Source of the DNA: Chrysomallon squamiferum | Lineage: Eukaryota; Mollusca; Gastropoda; Neomphalida; Peltospiridae | Assembly: GCA_012295275.1 (NCBI GenBank) | Contig: CM022673.1 | Location: 19,459,810 to 19,523,809, forward strand | Direction of reading: 5' to 3' | DNA: 64,000 nucleotides | Program-made: the position numbers and the translations under genes | Shown: positions 38,201 to 49,200 of the stretch, piece after piece | Layout: every line of letters begins with the position of its first letter | How positions within the stretch are numbered: position 1 is the stretch's first letter | Notes under the pieces: generated by a model | Databases searched by the model: none | Told to the model about the DNA's origin: nothing | What the model saw: only the letters and a program-made list of their open reading frames with translations

Positions 38201-41200
38201 TATTTGAAATTTATAAGAATATATTTAAAAGAATAATGTTTTTTAAAATGTATTTAAAAATTCATAAACAGCAGATGATGCAAATCAGTAATAAAGTGGT
38301 ATCTGAGAATAGCAGATGTTATCTAAAACAGCAATAGTTGCATCTTAAGCAGTTGGATTTATTATACAGCAGTCTTTCATCTTGATCTGTTTTAAAGCAG
38401 GACTTCAATTTGCCAAACTTTTGAAATGTACATTACACATACATCTGGTAGTGGACAGCAGCCATAAGTTCCTCCTGGCATAATACAGCATGTGGTGCCA
38501 TCAGGACATTGTGATCGCCCATCTGGACATACAACACAGTGAGGGTTCTCATGCACAAGTGATTTCTCAAGCACATTATGTTCTTCCAATACTGTAAATG
38601 ATTTTGCAGGAGTCTTTTCCATCCATGGCATCTTCACATTTTTCTTATAACATAAACCATGACTGACTTCACACAAACTGCCACTTGGACAACAATGTGT
38701 GTAGTCTGAACAACAGACAGCCTGGAATGAGAAGTGTTTATATTATAAATTGTGTGTTTCTAGGAGTGCATCTTGGTGTACAAACAATTGCTCACCAGGT
38801 AATTGCTCACTGGATAATACCTCATCAGACAATTGCTCACTGCACAACTGCTCACTAGATAACACCTCATCGAACAACTGCTCACTACAACTGCTGATCT
38901 TTTTAATCAATAAAATTTTATTTTAGATTATGGTATATACATGTTTGTACATATTTGGTTGGGAGTAGAAATCTCTCATAAATAAAAAAATAATAAAATA
39001 AAAATAAGATAAAGATAGTTCCATATCAGCTATATTTTAAACAAGTTCAGAACATCATTTCAGCCTAAAAATGTTAGTACAAAAGTTCTTGAACAGCACA
39101 TTATAGTTCAATCAAATACTGTGGGAGATATTCTGAAGATCTGGTCTAAATAATTCTGTAGTAATAGTTCCTCCAGATCTTCACAGTATCAAGAATGTTG
39201 TCATGGAGGAAAACCAACCATATCATCTTTCCAAAGATAGAAAGGCCAGACCATAGGAACCTCAAAAAGTTTAATCAAGTGGACTGTGTTATTATGGGAT
39301 TTTTTACTAATAAAATATTTAATAAAGTGTTATTAATAAAAAATACCTCTAAGGATGAGCAAATGTCCTATTTCTCACTTTATTGGTGAACAAATGTCCA
39401 GTGAGAAATGTCTTATATTCATGCACTTGTATTTTAGAAGTTCTTAAGTGAGCGAGCAAAACAACATCTTTTTGAAGCTAGTCACATAACCTCTTTCACA
39501 TGACCAGCTAATGGATAGGCAGTGCATGCAGCCACAGACACAAAAGACTGCATCAATTAAAGATTGGCACAAAGTGGAGATTTTTGTTCACTGTCATTAA
39601 ATTTCTTTAATGAGACTCACAGAGAAACAAAGGAGGAAACTAATAACCAGTTTCTTTATGGGTGGTTGAAAGCAATGAAGCTGGAAAAGTAGGAGCACAT
39701 TTTTAATATTATTTACTCAGTCCTTTCTGCTCATAAATTTATACTTAACAGATACAGAATAGAAATTATTAATAAATATATTTTATGGAATTAAGGCAAT
39801 TTTGCTGACCAACTGCAAAATGCAGTTATGTGACTGTTGGACAAAATGGAGGCTAAATTTACTGAAACTTACAACTTCCAAGTGATATATTTAAAAAAAC
39901 AAGGTGACTTAAAATTTCACTATGGATTAAAAGCAAAGTTTAGCACAAAAGGGCAATTATTTTGCCCATATTGCCATCTCATATGAACCCTTAAGCACAA
40001 ATTAATATCCCATTCAGCATTCCCCTCCCATTAAAATATTATTCAATACGTTTTTCATTCCTCTGCAAGCATGCTCTTCAGCTATATTAAAAAACAGCAG
40101 GGCCATCACAGTCCTCTTCTACAACATTTTGAAATACTGTTGTATCTTTTTGCAGATTCAATATTATACAGTTCTGTATGTCTTTTAAAGTTTCTTTCAT
40201 CTACTCTTTTCACGTAGGAAATATTAAATACTAATTTTCTTCTTTTTTTTTTCCTCCTTCAGTTTGACTATTTTAAGTAAAATTTACTTCATACTAATTT
40301 TTTTTAAAGTAGCACATATACTAACTGTGTTAACATGAAAGCATGTTAATCTAAACTATATAACAAAAGGTATTGCTGTATAAGAAAAAATCACATTAAA
40401 ACAAAAATCAAACAATTATTGAAATATATAAATATGTTGATAAATAATGAAAATTCCCATGACTGGATATTTGTATTTGATGTGGATATAAATTTTAATA
40501 TTACTATCAATCAATTCAGTTTGAAAAATTCTACAGCTGAAAACTACTCTGAATTTATAAAATAGGTCATAGTTTTTATAAAAACAGTTTATATATCAGA
40601 AGAAATTTAAAACAATACACTAAACAGTATAAATTAATTATATGTTCAAGTTTGTATGACCTGACAAACAGTTTTAGTTAATTCTTAACATGAACTATAC
40701 AATCATCATATCATTTACTCTTACATTGAGGAAAGGACAACAGCCACAGTGACCATTCTTCATTGGACAGCAGGTATTTCCATCTGAACATTTTGCTGAT
40801 TTGCAATTACAAATTACTTTTCTTCCTCTACCAGGTTTTAAGAATAATTTAAAATCCCTGACCTAAAAGGTTGAAGAAAAAAAAGAAATCAAATGAAGCA
40901 ATGTATTAATATTTTCATAAGCTGGAAATAATTTTTTGTTTGGTTTATGCCTGTCAAAATGATCTGTATCAGACAGTTCAGTCACAAATGAAAATGTACC
41001 TCACCTCATATTAAGAGATCTTAAAGAGATACTGCTGTGACTATGTGGAAGATTGGGACTGAATTATTCAGACAATAAGATAAAATTTATGAGAAAAATA
41101 AAGAAGGAAATGCTGTAAACATTTAATTTCAGCTATGGGGTAATTAAGAGTCACCTTAAAGATTAAAAAAAGGACTATAATTTTTCGTATTGCCTGTTAT

Positions 41201-41443
41201 GATTAATTATTAACAATTATTGCTGTCAATGGACTCATGTTATCTATGAAATTGGGATTTTACCTGTGATGGACAACATTCATATTGTCCATCAAGTGTA
41301 ATACAACAGAGGGTTCCTCTTGGACATTTAGTATGTTTATCTAGACAGATAACATTTTCTTCTTTTTGTGCAGGTTTAAATAACAGCTTTCCACCTGCTG
41401 TATAAGACAACAAACAACTCAGTATAAAAATGTACCATGGCAT
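26291..41443 (-). CDS. GRN: Progranulin-like precursor with 16 granulin domains plus an N-terminal half domain
   Basis: Nineteen coding exons, all phase 0: 41264-41443, 40725-40862, 38443-38721, then twelve 231-bp exons with upper ends at 37181, 36449, 35717, 34987, 34259, 33533, 32805, 32074, 31347, 30616, 29901 and 29170, then 28309-28440, 28004-28129, 27092-27334 and 26291-26410. The total is about 1,329 residues. The start ATG directly follows an acceptor (poly-T then CAG), and a strong donor at 41799 (AAT/GTAAGT) suggests an upstream leader exon. Residues 1-20 form a signal peptide (MPWYIFILSCLLSYTAGG). Each granulin is split between exons. The N-half (CPxGxTCC...GxxGCCPLP) ends one exon and the C-half (AVCCSDxxHCCP...C) begins the next, so 77-residue array exons can be added without breaking the frame. 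Exon 1 carries only an N-half (CPRGTLCC...CCPSQ), like the paragranulin of vertebrates. Array linkers vary (SYPWLPKTTA, SYPWLHKRTA, SYPWLPKSAA). Granulins are secreted, disulfide-rich growth factors, also handled by lysosomes; in snails one promotes haemocyte proliferation. Human progranulin has seven and a half domains. Confidence 0.93.
28309..37230 (-). repeat. Tandem array of about 730-bp granulin exon-intron units (12.5 copies)
   Basis: Twelve complete units and one half unit, each with a 231-bp exon and an intron of about 485-500 bp. Unit lengths from exon to exon are 732, 732, 730, 728, 726, 728, 731, 727, 731, 715, 731 and 730. Introns are almost as alike as exons, so whole genomic units were copied, not exons alone. 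Three intron types can be told apart, for example by AATAGTGGAAACTTTC versus AAGAGTCAACAGTATC, and by TTTGAATAAAGTTTCTCCG versus GTTTGTCTGAAG. They alternate irregularly along the array. Array ends are sharp: right of 37230 and in the 28309 exon after SYNW the sequence no longer matches. Confidence 0.95.
37871..37941 (-). pseudogene. Decayed granulin C-half exon in an intron of the progranulin gene
   Basis: A - strand acceptor (CATTGTAG) is followed by a frame reading AVCCPDHLHC and then SSQLQHITC, instead of the usual HCCP that keeps the cysteine pattern. No good donor follows within the expected distance, and a stop comes shortly after. It fits a granulin repeat exon that lost its second half and part of its cysteines. 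It lies between the third coding exon and the first array exon, at the edge of the array, and was not included in the gene model. Confidence 0.55.
38775..39425. mobile_element. Possible non-autonomous DNA element with clustered short motifs at both ends
   Basis: At 38780-38890 the motif A(A/C)TGCTCAC occurs five times (variants AATTGCTCACC, AACTGCTCACT), with two copies of ACCTCATC between them. At about 39352-39410 the inverted form appears (GATGAGCAAATGTCC, GTGAACAAATGTCC, GTGAGAAATGTC). The sequence between has no coding capacity. Paired arrays of short motifs in opposite orientation at two ends suggest a MITE-like element, perhaps from the MULE group. No target duplication was confirmed. 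It lies in an intron of the progranulin gene. Confidence 0.35.
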
Positions 41444-42103
41444 CTGAAAAAAAAAAAAAATAATAATAATATAATAATAATAATAATAAAAGCCAAACTA
41501 GTAAATGAATTACGTTTAGTCTAAAACAGTATCTTTCAAGAGGTGTAGTTTGCTCAGATTGTCATCCAATACAGACTGATGTAAATCACTGAAAATAATG
41601 TAAATCTGAGGTGAATACAACAACATAAGGTTTTTATTGGGTTTTTTTTTTTTTTTTTTTTTTTCATAAATATTTAATTAATTATTTCTGTTATTGCAAT
41701 ATAACATTCAGTACAACCAGTGATCTCTTCTGATAAGGCGTACTTATGAACTTAATAATAAAAACCAAAAAAAAACAAAGTATATATTACATACTTACAT
41801 TGTAACAAACAGTGAAATAAATCTATGAACTTTAAAACAGCCAGGCACTTTGTGAAAGTAAAACACCGGGTTTCCTTACAAAATATTTTTATCACATGAC
41901 AAAGACACCACCAGTGATCATGTGATACAGTTTCATCGCTTGTATTATTCATCAAAGAGAAAAGCCAAAAGACAACAGCAAAATATAATTATCCTAATCT
42001 AACTATAATTAATATAAGATTATAATTTATTGTGTTATGTTTCCTTGATATAAATTTGTTTTTTAATAGTTCGATATATTTAATTGTTATTAGCGTTTTA
42101 AGC

Positions 42104-42144
42104 ATTTTGCCTTCTTTAAATCGACTTTCAATGATTAATATATA

Positions 42145-42181
<37 letters not shown>

Positions 42182-42212
42182 TCAATGAAAGACGATTTAA
42201 AGAAGGCAAAAT
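42104..42212. repeat. 109-bp near-perfect palindrome with an AT-repeat loop
   Basis: The left arm starts ATTTTGCCTTCTTTAAATCG and the right arm is its inverse, with only two visible mismatches over about 42 bases per arm. The arms are separated by TATAT repeats. The structure could extrude as a cruciform or be a minimal inverted-repeat element. It lies just upstream of the likely progranulin leader exon. Confidence 0.85.
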
Positions 42213-42427
42213 ATAGTACTTTTTTTTTTTTTTATCGAAAGATTGTTTCCAAAGCAACATATAAATGTATTATTTTAAAATAATTATTTTACTACAAATA
42301 TATGTCACATTATGTATGTGTGTGTTAATTCAAATTATTACTAAACAGATGAGGGCGAATGCGTAGACTTTGACAAGTTTGACGTTAATCCTGAGTTTCA
42401 TTGACGAAATAAGGAATGTGGAGTAAA

Positions 42428-42428
<1 letters not shown>

Positions 42429-42494
<66 letters not shown>
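42429..42494. repeat. Compound GT-GA microsatellite
   Basis: About eight GT units run directly into about twenty GA units. Likely variable in length. Confidence 0.95.
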
Positions 42495-42496
<2 letters not shown>

Positions 42497-43299
42497 ACAA
42501 ATTAGGAAGACGTACAGTGATATATAACAGAATTACCCGATGAACCGCCATCAATCGATCTTTTCTACAATCAGAATTAAAGTTTTATTGTTGATAGTAT
42601 TTCAGGTATAAAAATTATATTTTTCTAGCCAGTTAATTAAGAAGACTTTGGAGGAAATTAACTTGGCATGACCCAACCGAAAATAATTTTAATCTGGTTC
42701 TGTTGATATCAGGTTGAACCAATTTTCTAACCACATCTTAGTACTTGTAACTAACAACAGTCCATTCATAGATGTATGATAACTGAGGTACATGCCCACT
42801 TCACAACGATAAAGGGCAGACGAATTATTACATAATTCAAAATAAAAGTTTTATTCCTTCTAGAAGTTTCATTGTTTAGAAACATTACGACGGTAAGAAA
42901 AAAAAAATGCGTCTACTTCAGAAACCTATTCAGTTAAAAAAAAAAGGTCACATACTTTTATAACGAAATACCCAGCTATTCCGTTGCCATGTTTTATATA
43001 ACAAAATGTTACATACATACATACATACATATATATATATTTAAGATAACAAAGCAAGTATTTTAGGTATTTTAGCACAAGTTTGGGATATCTAGTAATT
43101 CGTAATAATTATCAGCAAACTCGTTACAACACAGTTAAGCACCAGTATCGGCGTGGCAAGAGTAACTATACACACGAAATTCACATAAGTTGAAAACATT
43201 AATCAATTTATGAGAACTAATTAGTCTTTGTTTCGTTTTGCGAACTTTTATTGCTTTTAACTGATTGATGGTTTATTATGTATTTTGAGCGGAGATTTA

Positions 43300-43364
43300 A
43301 ACGTTGTGTATTTGAGCGGTCGATGTTCTTCAAAGATTAGTTTTTAGATTTTTTTTGTGTTGCG

Positions 43365-43398
<34 letters not shown>

Positions 43399-43560
43399 TT
43401 AAGAGCGGCGGCTTCAGCCATGTATAAATGTAATGCAACCAGATGACGAGGTATTCGTAATCTTTTTGAAAGTTTGAGTGTCCTTTGCCATTACCGGAAG
43501 TTCCGACCGTTTTTCATAGCCGTCCAACAGTCTAATTATTAACTAGTGTCTATATCCTAG
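43300..43560 (+). promoter_or_regulatory. Candidate TMEM19 promoter / first noncoding exon
   Basis: A local rise in CpG (GAGCGGCGGCTTCAGCC, GAGCGGTCGATG, TTCCGACCG) with an ETS-type site ACCGGAAGT at about 43493. A possible donor follows AACCAGATGACGAG (GTATTC). An ATG at about 43420 opens only a short frame ending in TGA, so this exon would be noncoding. ETS sites and short CpG-rich stretches are usual at housekeeping promoters; no direct evidence of transcription is available here. Confidence 0.3.
43369..43396. repeat. TTA microsatellite
   Basis: About nine ATT units next to the candidate TMEM19 promoter. Confidence 0.85.
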
Positions 43561-45196
43561 TACTTTCTGTAAATGGATTGATGTAATATAAAGTTAATTC
43601 TTAATTTTATAATGTTGTTGGTAATATTTTTAATTATTGTCCTTCCAAGCAGCTTTTTTTTATGGTTGGCAACGATCGGTTTACAAACATTTCGCAAAGG
43701 TTTGTTTACAGTTATGAATTACTGATTTAATCAAATTAAAAATATATAAATTTAATACTGATCAATACCTTAGTGAGTGACTATGGGATGAAAATAACTG
43801 ATAATATCAAACTGATTACTGTATATAGTCAAAGGTTCGTCATTTATATCACTTTCCAGAAAGTAGTTTTGCCATGAACTGTCACTGTCAGAATCATTTG
43901 TAACTGTTTTGAAACTACTAGTACTGGTAACTACGAATTTGCTGCATGTAACCAAGATATCGATAATTTTGGCCACAAACATGTTCGTAACAGAGAGTAG
44001 ACGTTTAAATATGTTTTATTTTTGTTTGAAACAGATGGAAACTCTTTTGTTATTTATTTATTTATTTATTTATTTTAATAAGTAATGACAAAAATGATTG
44101 ATTTCAGCTAAAGTGCTCTGGCAGAATTTTCCTGGTACAGGTACAAAGCTATTTTTCTAGCTTCCACAAATCCAGAGAATCAAAAAACTGGCAACCTTTG
44201 AATCAGACTAATTTGAATTGGGCAGAACTTTGTTTTACTTTCTGTGATGCCAGTTCATATGAGAGTGCTGCTGTGTATGGGTGATGCTCCCACAATAAAT
44301 TAATTTTTGATTTTAACTTTCATTTTCATTTATTATAATGTATAAAAGACTAGCAGAAACACAACTTCCTAGTGAAAATAATTATCAGTAAATGTAGTTG
44401 AAGAATTTTAAGTGAATTAATAAAGATAAAACAGACCCTGCTTTAAAAATGTATTAATTTGTATTTATTAAATACATTCTCATTCTTTAATTTTCATAGC
44501 TTATTTTATATTTTAAGTGAAGATGTTATGTATTTCATTCCTGGTAAAACATGTCCTCCCTGACAATTGCAATACTCACTTTTAGTTCAACAATTTTGTT
44601 TTGTTGCTTATTAAATTTTTAAAACTTTTTAGCTTTCAGGCAAGTTAAAATCTGAATTCATTAGTAATTATTAAAAGTTTTATAAAATCTGTCTGCAAGT
44701 AAATGCAAAAACACATTGAAAAAAGAAAATTCAGTGTATTGTCACGAAAGTAAATGTTGATATCCGAGAAAATTTTGTGCCTACGAAACATCTTTTTGTT
44801 TCATATTGTTCCTTTAAGAAAAAACTTTTGAAGTCTTAAAGGTTGTGATGAATAAGCCATCAGTTGTTTTTTGAGTCAGAAACTGTCAAGGAACTAAGAT
44901 AATCCTTTAGTTTAGTCATGTATAGCTTCATATGAAAAGACAAAGAAATACATATTTTTTAATAAAATCAGAAAAACAACATATACCTCATACAACTGAA
45001 ACTATATCAGTCTGGCAGAAGTACCATGGAAATTCATTTTGAAGTCATAAAGTTGTTTTTTGTTAGTGTCAATAATTCATGTTTAGGGCATATAATAATA
45101 CATATTGAGAAACTGCCAGGTGACATCTTCTTAACCTTCAACAGTTTGTGCCAAGAAGCTAAATCCAAGATAATTGATGAAACAGATACATTACCA

Positions 45197-45222
<26 letters not shown>
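45197..45222. repeat. AT microsatellite
   Basis: About thirteen AT units; it creates Tyr-Ile open frames on both strands that are not genes. Confidence 0.9.
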
Positions 45223-45229
<7 letters not shown>

Positions 45230-45859
45230 TTTTCTTATATATACGTATGTATGAGATATTATCATAAATCAGCTGCAAAGGCAAATGTTTACAAGTTAAA
45301 ACTTATCTGCATTTTGAGTTAGATATAATGCAGATAAAAAAGTACATCAGAAATATCAATGAACATAGATTGCAATCACAATTAGTTCACATGAAGTAAG
45401 ATTTAATAAGTACATGCAGATAAACAGTTGATATTCAACATCTGCTTTAGTTATATACTCTATACTGCAAAAAGGAAATCCCTTAATGTTCAGCACACCT
45501 CTAGAAATTCTGAGCAAAGTCAGTATTTACAGCCTTTTCGGAAACACCTTGTAGACTTTATGTTAGCAATCATAGCTGACAAGTGCAAAATCACTTTGAA
45601 ACTGGCTACAAGTGTGCACAGTGATTCATGGTGATGTCCATTAATGAGTGTAAATGATGTGTTCCATCCCTTATAGGCATTATTGTTCCTCATGTCCTTG
45701 TGACATTACCGTGTGAACATGATAGCTGTGGGATAATTCTGTGAGGATGGAAATAACAGAACTTCAAATTCTGTTATTAAAAAACAACATCACCATGTAC
45801 CCTTATTTCATATATGTTAAGTTACAGTTCTTTATGGAGTTAGAGTATATTTAACAAAT

Positions 45860-45896
45860 ACACACACACACACACATACACACACACACACACACA
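45860..45896. repeat. CA microsatellite
   Basis: About eighteen CA units with one TA interruption, upstream of TMEM19. Confidence 0.9.
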
Positions 45897-46200
45897 TATG
45901 AAGAGGCAGACATCTCTCAATTCAGAATAAATAGCAATATTGTTTGTTTAATTATATAACCATTTAGAAAATGTTAATCTGAGTTTATAATAATTTTATT
46001 AACAATGATGTAGTAGCGTAACTAGTGTAAACAATGATGTATTTAAAGAAATAGATTTTTGATTTAATGTATTTTTAATCAAAGTAAGTTAACCTTTACT
46101 AAATAACATATTGAAAGGAGCTATTTGTTTTGTCTAGGTCAGAAAAGCTGTCACTGGGTATAAATTTACATTATGCAAATATGTTCTGTGCATTCAGAAT

Positions 46201-49200
46201 ATGATTCAGAATCTGTTCATGTTATTTTGCATATTTGTTGCAACAGAAATGGTGTCAGGTAAGCAATTCCAGTTTGTAACATTCATATAAACTTGAAAAA
46301 TGCTGGAAATTCAAACATGATTGAAATAAGCATTATCATACACATATTAGCTGGCTTTATTTGTAATGGTCATGCCATTTGTGCTGTTCAAAATAGTTTC
46401 TTTATAGATGCTGTTATAAACACACAAAAAAAGGATGGCAAATTTTTTAAAGGTTCTTTAAAATGATCTTCATTGACTGTATATTCTTGAAAAAAGAGTA
46501 CAGTGTCTTTATAATGTCTACAACAAAAACTGTCATGTTCATACTAAAGATAGCAAAACATTTTTAGTGCAAAATTATAATTGATGGGTTTTCAGTTTGT
46601 TTTCTAATGATTGTCCATATTATTTGATGTATGAATATGAAGAGCTTGGTTTCAGATATGTTTTGCTAAAGACAAAAAAAAATAATAATCTAGGTTGCAT
46701 ATTTGTAGGATAATTTGGTCATGAATTTAGAACATCAATTTTTTAGGACTGTTGGTCCTAGTGGTTGATAGTAATGTTTATTAGAACTAATGAAAAGACA
46801 GATTTGGTTGCAAATCCTATTTGAATTTGCCTTCTACCAGATTGAATTTTTTATTTTCTGATTTCATTTTTATCAGATGTCACATTTCTCATTGGCATTA
46901 TAACCAGATAAAGAGATGCCAATAAGTTTCACGTAGACAAATACCTCTGTCCAGATTTCAACATAATTTTGATATTGGTACCCAATGGAATATTCATTTA
47001 ATGTATATAATGTTAGAAAGTTTGAATAATTATGAACAGGTGCACAAAATATGTCAAATTTGGATATAGATGTAGATGGAGATAGTGCAGTATGTATACA
47101 TACAGAAAATAGTGTCTTTGGCAAGCACTATGTCATGCATCTATCAAAATATGTATCACTTACCTTTTAGAAGTGAAACTATATAGTGTTGTCAGTTTAT
47201 TTTTTTTTAAATGAAGTATTTTCTGCCACATATTGCATTATTAAAACTTGTAAGCTGTAATTAGTTCAATAATTATGCTTGTAATTTCATATATATGATG
47301 TGTTTTTCATTATCATTCAAAATTTGATCGATTTAGAACAGTTGCTTCTTTGAGATGATCTAATTTAAAAATACTGAAACTGCAGTAATTTATAATTTTA
47401 TAACATCTCATAAAATAATGAAGTAAGGTATACTTGCAAAACCATCATCATTTTTTTAATACTGAAAAAAAGCTTTAAATGTTGAAGAAAGTACATATAC
47501 TCACTTAGTCACAATTAGGTCATATTTTTTTTCCCTAGATTATGCAGCACCAGCTCCATGGCGATGGCTTTTTGCTACATGTGTTCCTGTGTTTATAGCA
47601 TGGTGGGGTTTTCAGCGAAGGAGTCTGTGTAAAAGTGGAGCATTCACAGGTGTGTTTGTATTATGTGGTTTTTGTTTTTAAATTTATGTAATATCTTATG
47701 TACTTTTGTATTTGTATGTAGTCATTGTTATTTGGAGATGTTAAATCAAATTAATATTATAAGTTTAATTTTTACACATTTGCAGCTATCCAAAGAAATA
47801 TAATTATATTCAATGTTTGCTTTCTTTCAATTTTAATTTTAAAATAATAAATGATAATTGGATTTTGCAAGCTTTATTAACCTGTTATCTTAATGACTGA
47901 TACTATTTATTATAAGAATTGAAATATAAATTGTGTTAAGGTCATCACATTTCAAAAGACTGTATCTTTAATCAGGGCTTTCAATTTTTTATTATGATAT
48001 TTTATATTGTGATCTTCAGTCCTTGACTCCTTGACTGCCTTTTGTCATCAGCAGCATCACTGTTCCTTTCTAGACATTCCATAAAATTCAAGATTTACTT
48101 TTCTTTTTTTCTCAGTAATTATTTTGATATAGCATGACCAGAATGAGATAATTGATTCAAATAAATTAGTACTTATTTTAAGTTGTTGTCTTAGGGAGAT
48201 AAAACTTGTACATGGAATTTGATGAAAAGCCACCCACAGTTTATTATAATCAAGGTTTTTCAAAAGATAATTATAATTTAAATATGTATAGGTGAGCCAC
48301 TGAGAAGTCAGTAATTAACATATTAGTTTGAACAAAAGTTTGTAGCATTTTTCTATAGGGTGTGTTTGAGTACATCATTTCAATTCACATATGTCTCAAT
48401 ACATATACATATTCTGAAACGTGAATAAAATGAAAACTACTGTGACTTTTTTCTTTTTTTTGTTATTGTCCACACAGCCAGATAGTTTTAGCATTAACTG
48501 TCAAGTGATTGTTTTTACACTTACTGTAATTGTTGTATATCAGTAAGTACATATCAGCAATGTATTTAGATATTCATTTGTAAGATTGTTTTTACACTTA
48601 CTGTAATTGTTGTATTCAGTAATGTATTTAGATATTCATTTGTAAGATTGTTTTTACACTTACCGTAATTGTTGTATATCAGTAAGTACATATCAGTAAT
48701 GTATTTAGATATTCATTTGTAAGATTTTTACACTTACTGTAATTGTTGATGTTGCATATCAGTAATGTAATTAGATATTTATCTGTAACAGATTTAAATT
48801 CTTTCATTTTGCAGGCCTTGCTGTTGGATTTATCTTGTCTCTTGGAAATCTGTGTTTTTGTACATCTTTATTCACATTCTTTTTGGCTGGATCTAAAGTA
48901 ACAAAATTCAGGTCTTACAGAAAAAAGAAACAAATGGAAGACTTCAAAGAAGGTTGATTTTATGAGAAATACACTATAATTTCATTTTAATTTACACATT
49001 CAGTTTTAAATAACATTTATGTCCATAAAACCAACCTCTGAAATTAAATCAAAATCGGTTATCTCGATTTTGCTATGACTAAAACTCTGCGGGAATTATT
49101 ACATTATCAAATTGGACTGAACAGTGTTCCATTGTAAATGGATAACTACTCAGTAGTTTTGGTTGCAAGAAACATTGTTCGCATGTTGGATAAAGTGGGG

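Larger units (their letters stand above)
41444..46200. other. Divergent intergenic region between progranulin and TMEM19
   Basis: Holds the likely 5' leader of progranulin (lower end at 41799, donor AAT/GTAAGT on the - strand), a long palindrome, several microsatellites and the probable TMEM19 promoter near 43.3-43.5 kb. The open frame at 43770-43982 on the - strand (Ser/Asp-rich in the middle) is not supported by splice sites or homology that I can recognise. The rest is AT-rich with no gene seen. Confidence 0.5.

Noticed and set aside
43420-43455. ATG in the CpG patch as the TMEM19 start codon
   Set aside because: The frame ends in TGA after eight codons, and the alternative ATGACGAG start runs into a stop in the next exon; kept only as a possible noncoding exon.
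43770-43982. Ser/Asp-rich 70-residue - strand frame
   Set aside because: No homology that I recognise and no supporting splice or start context; probably chance.
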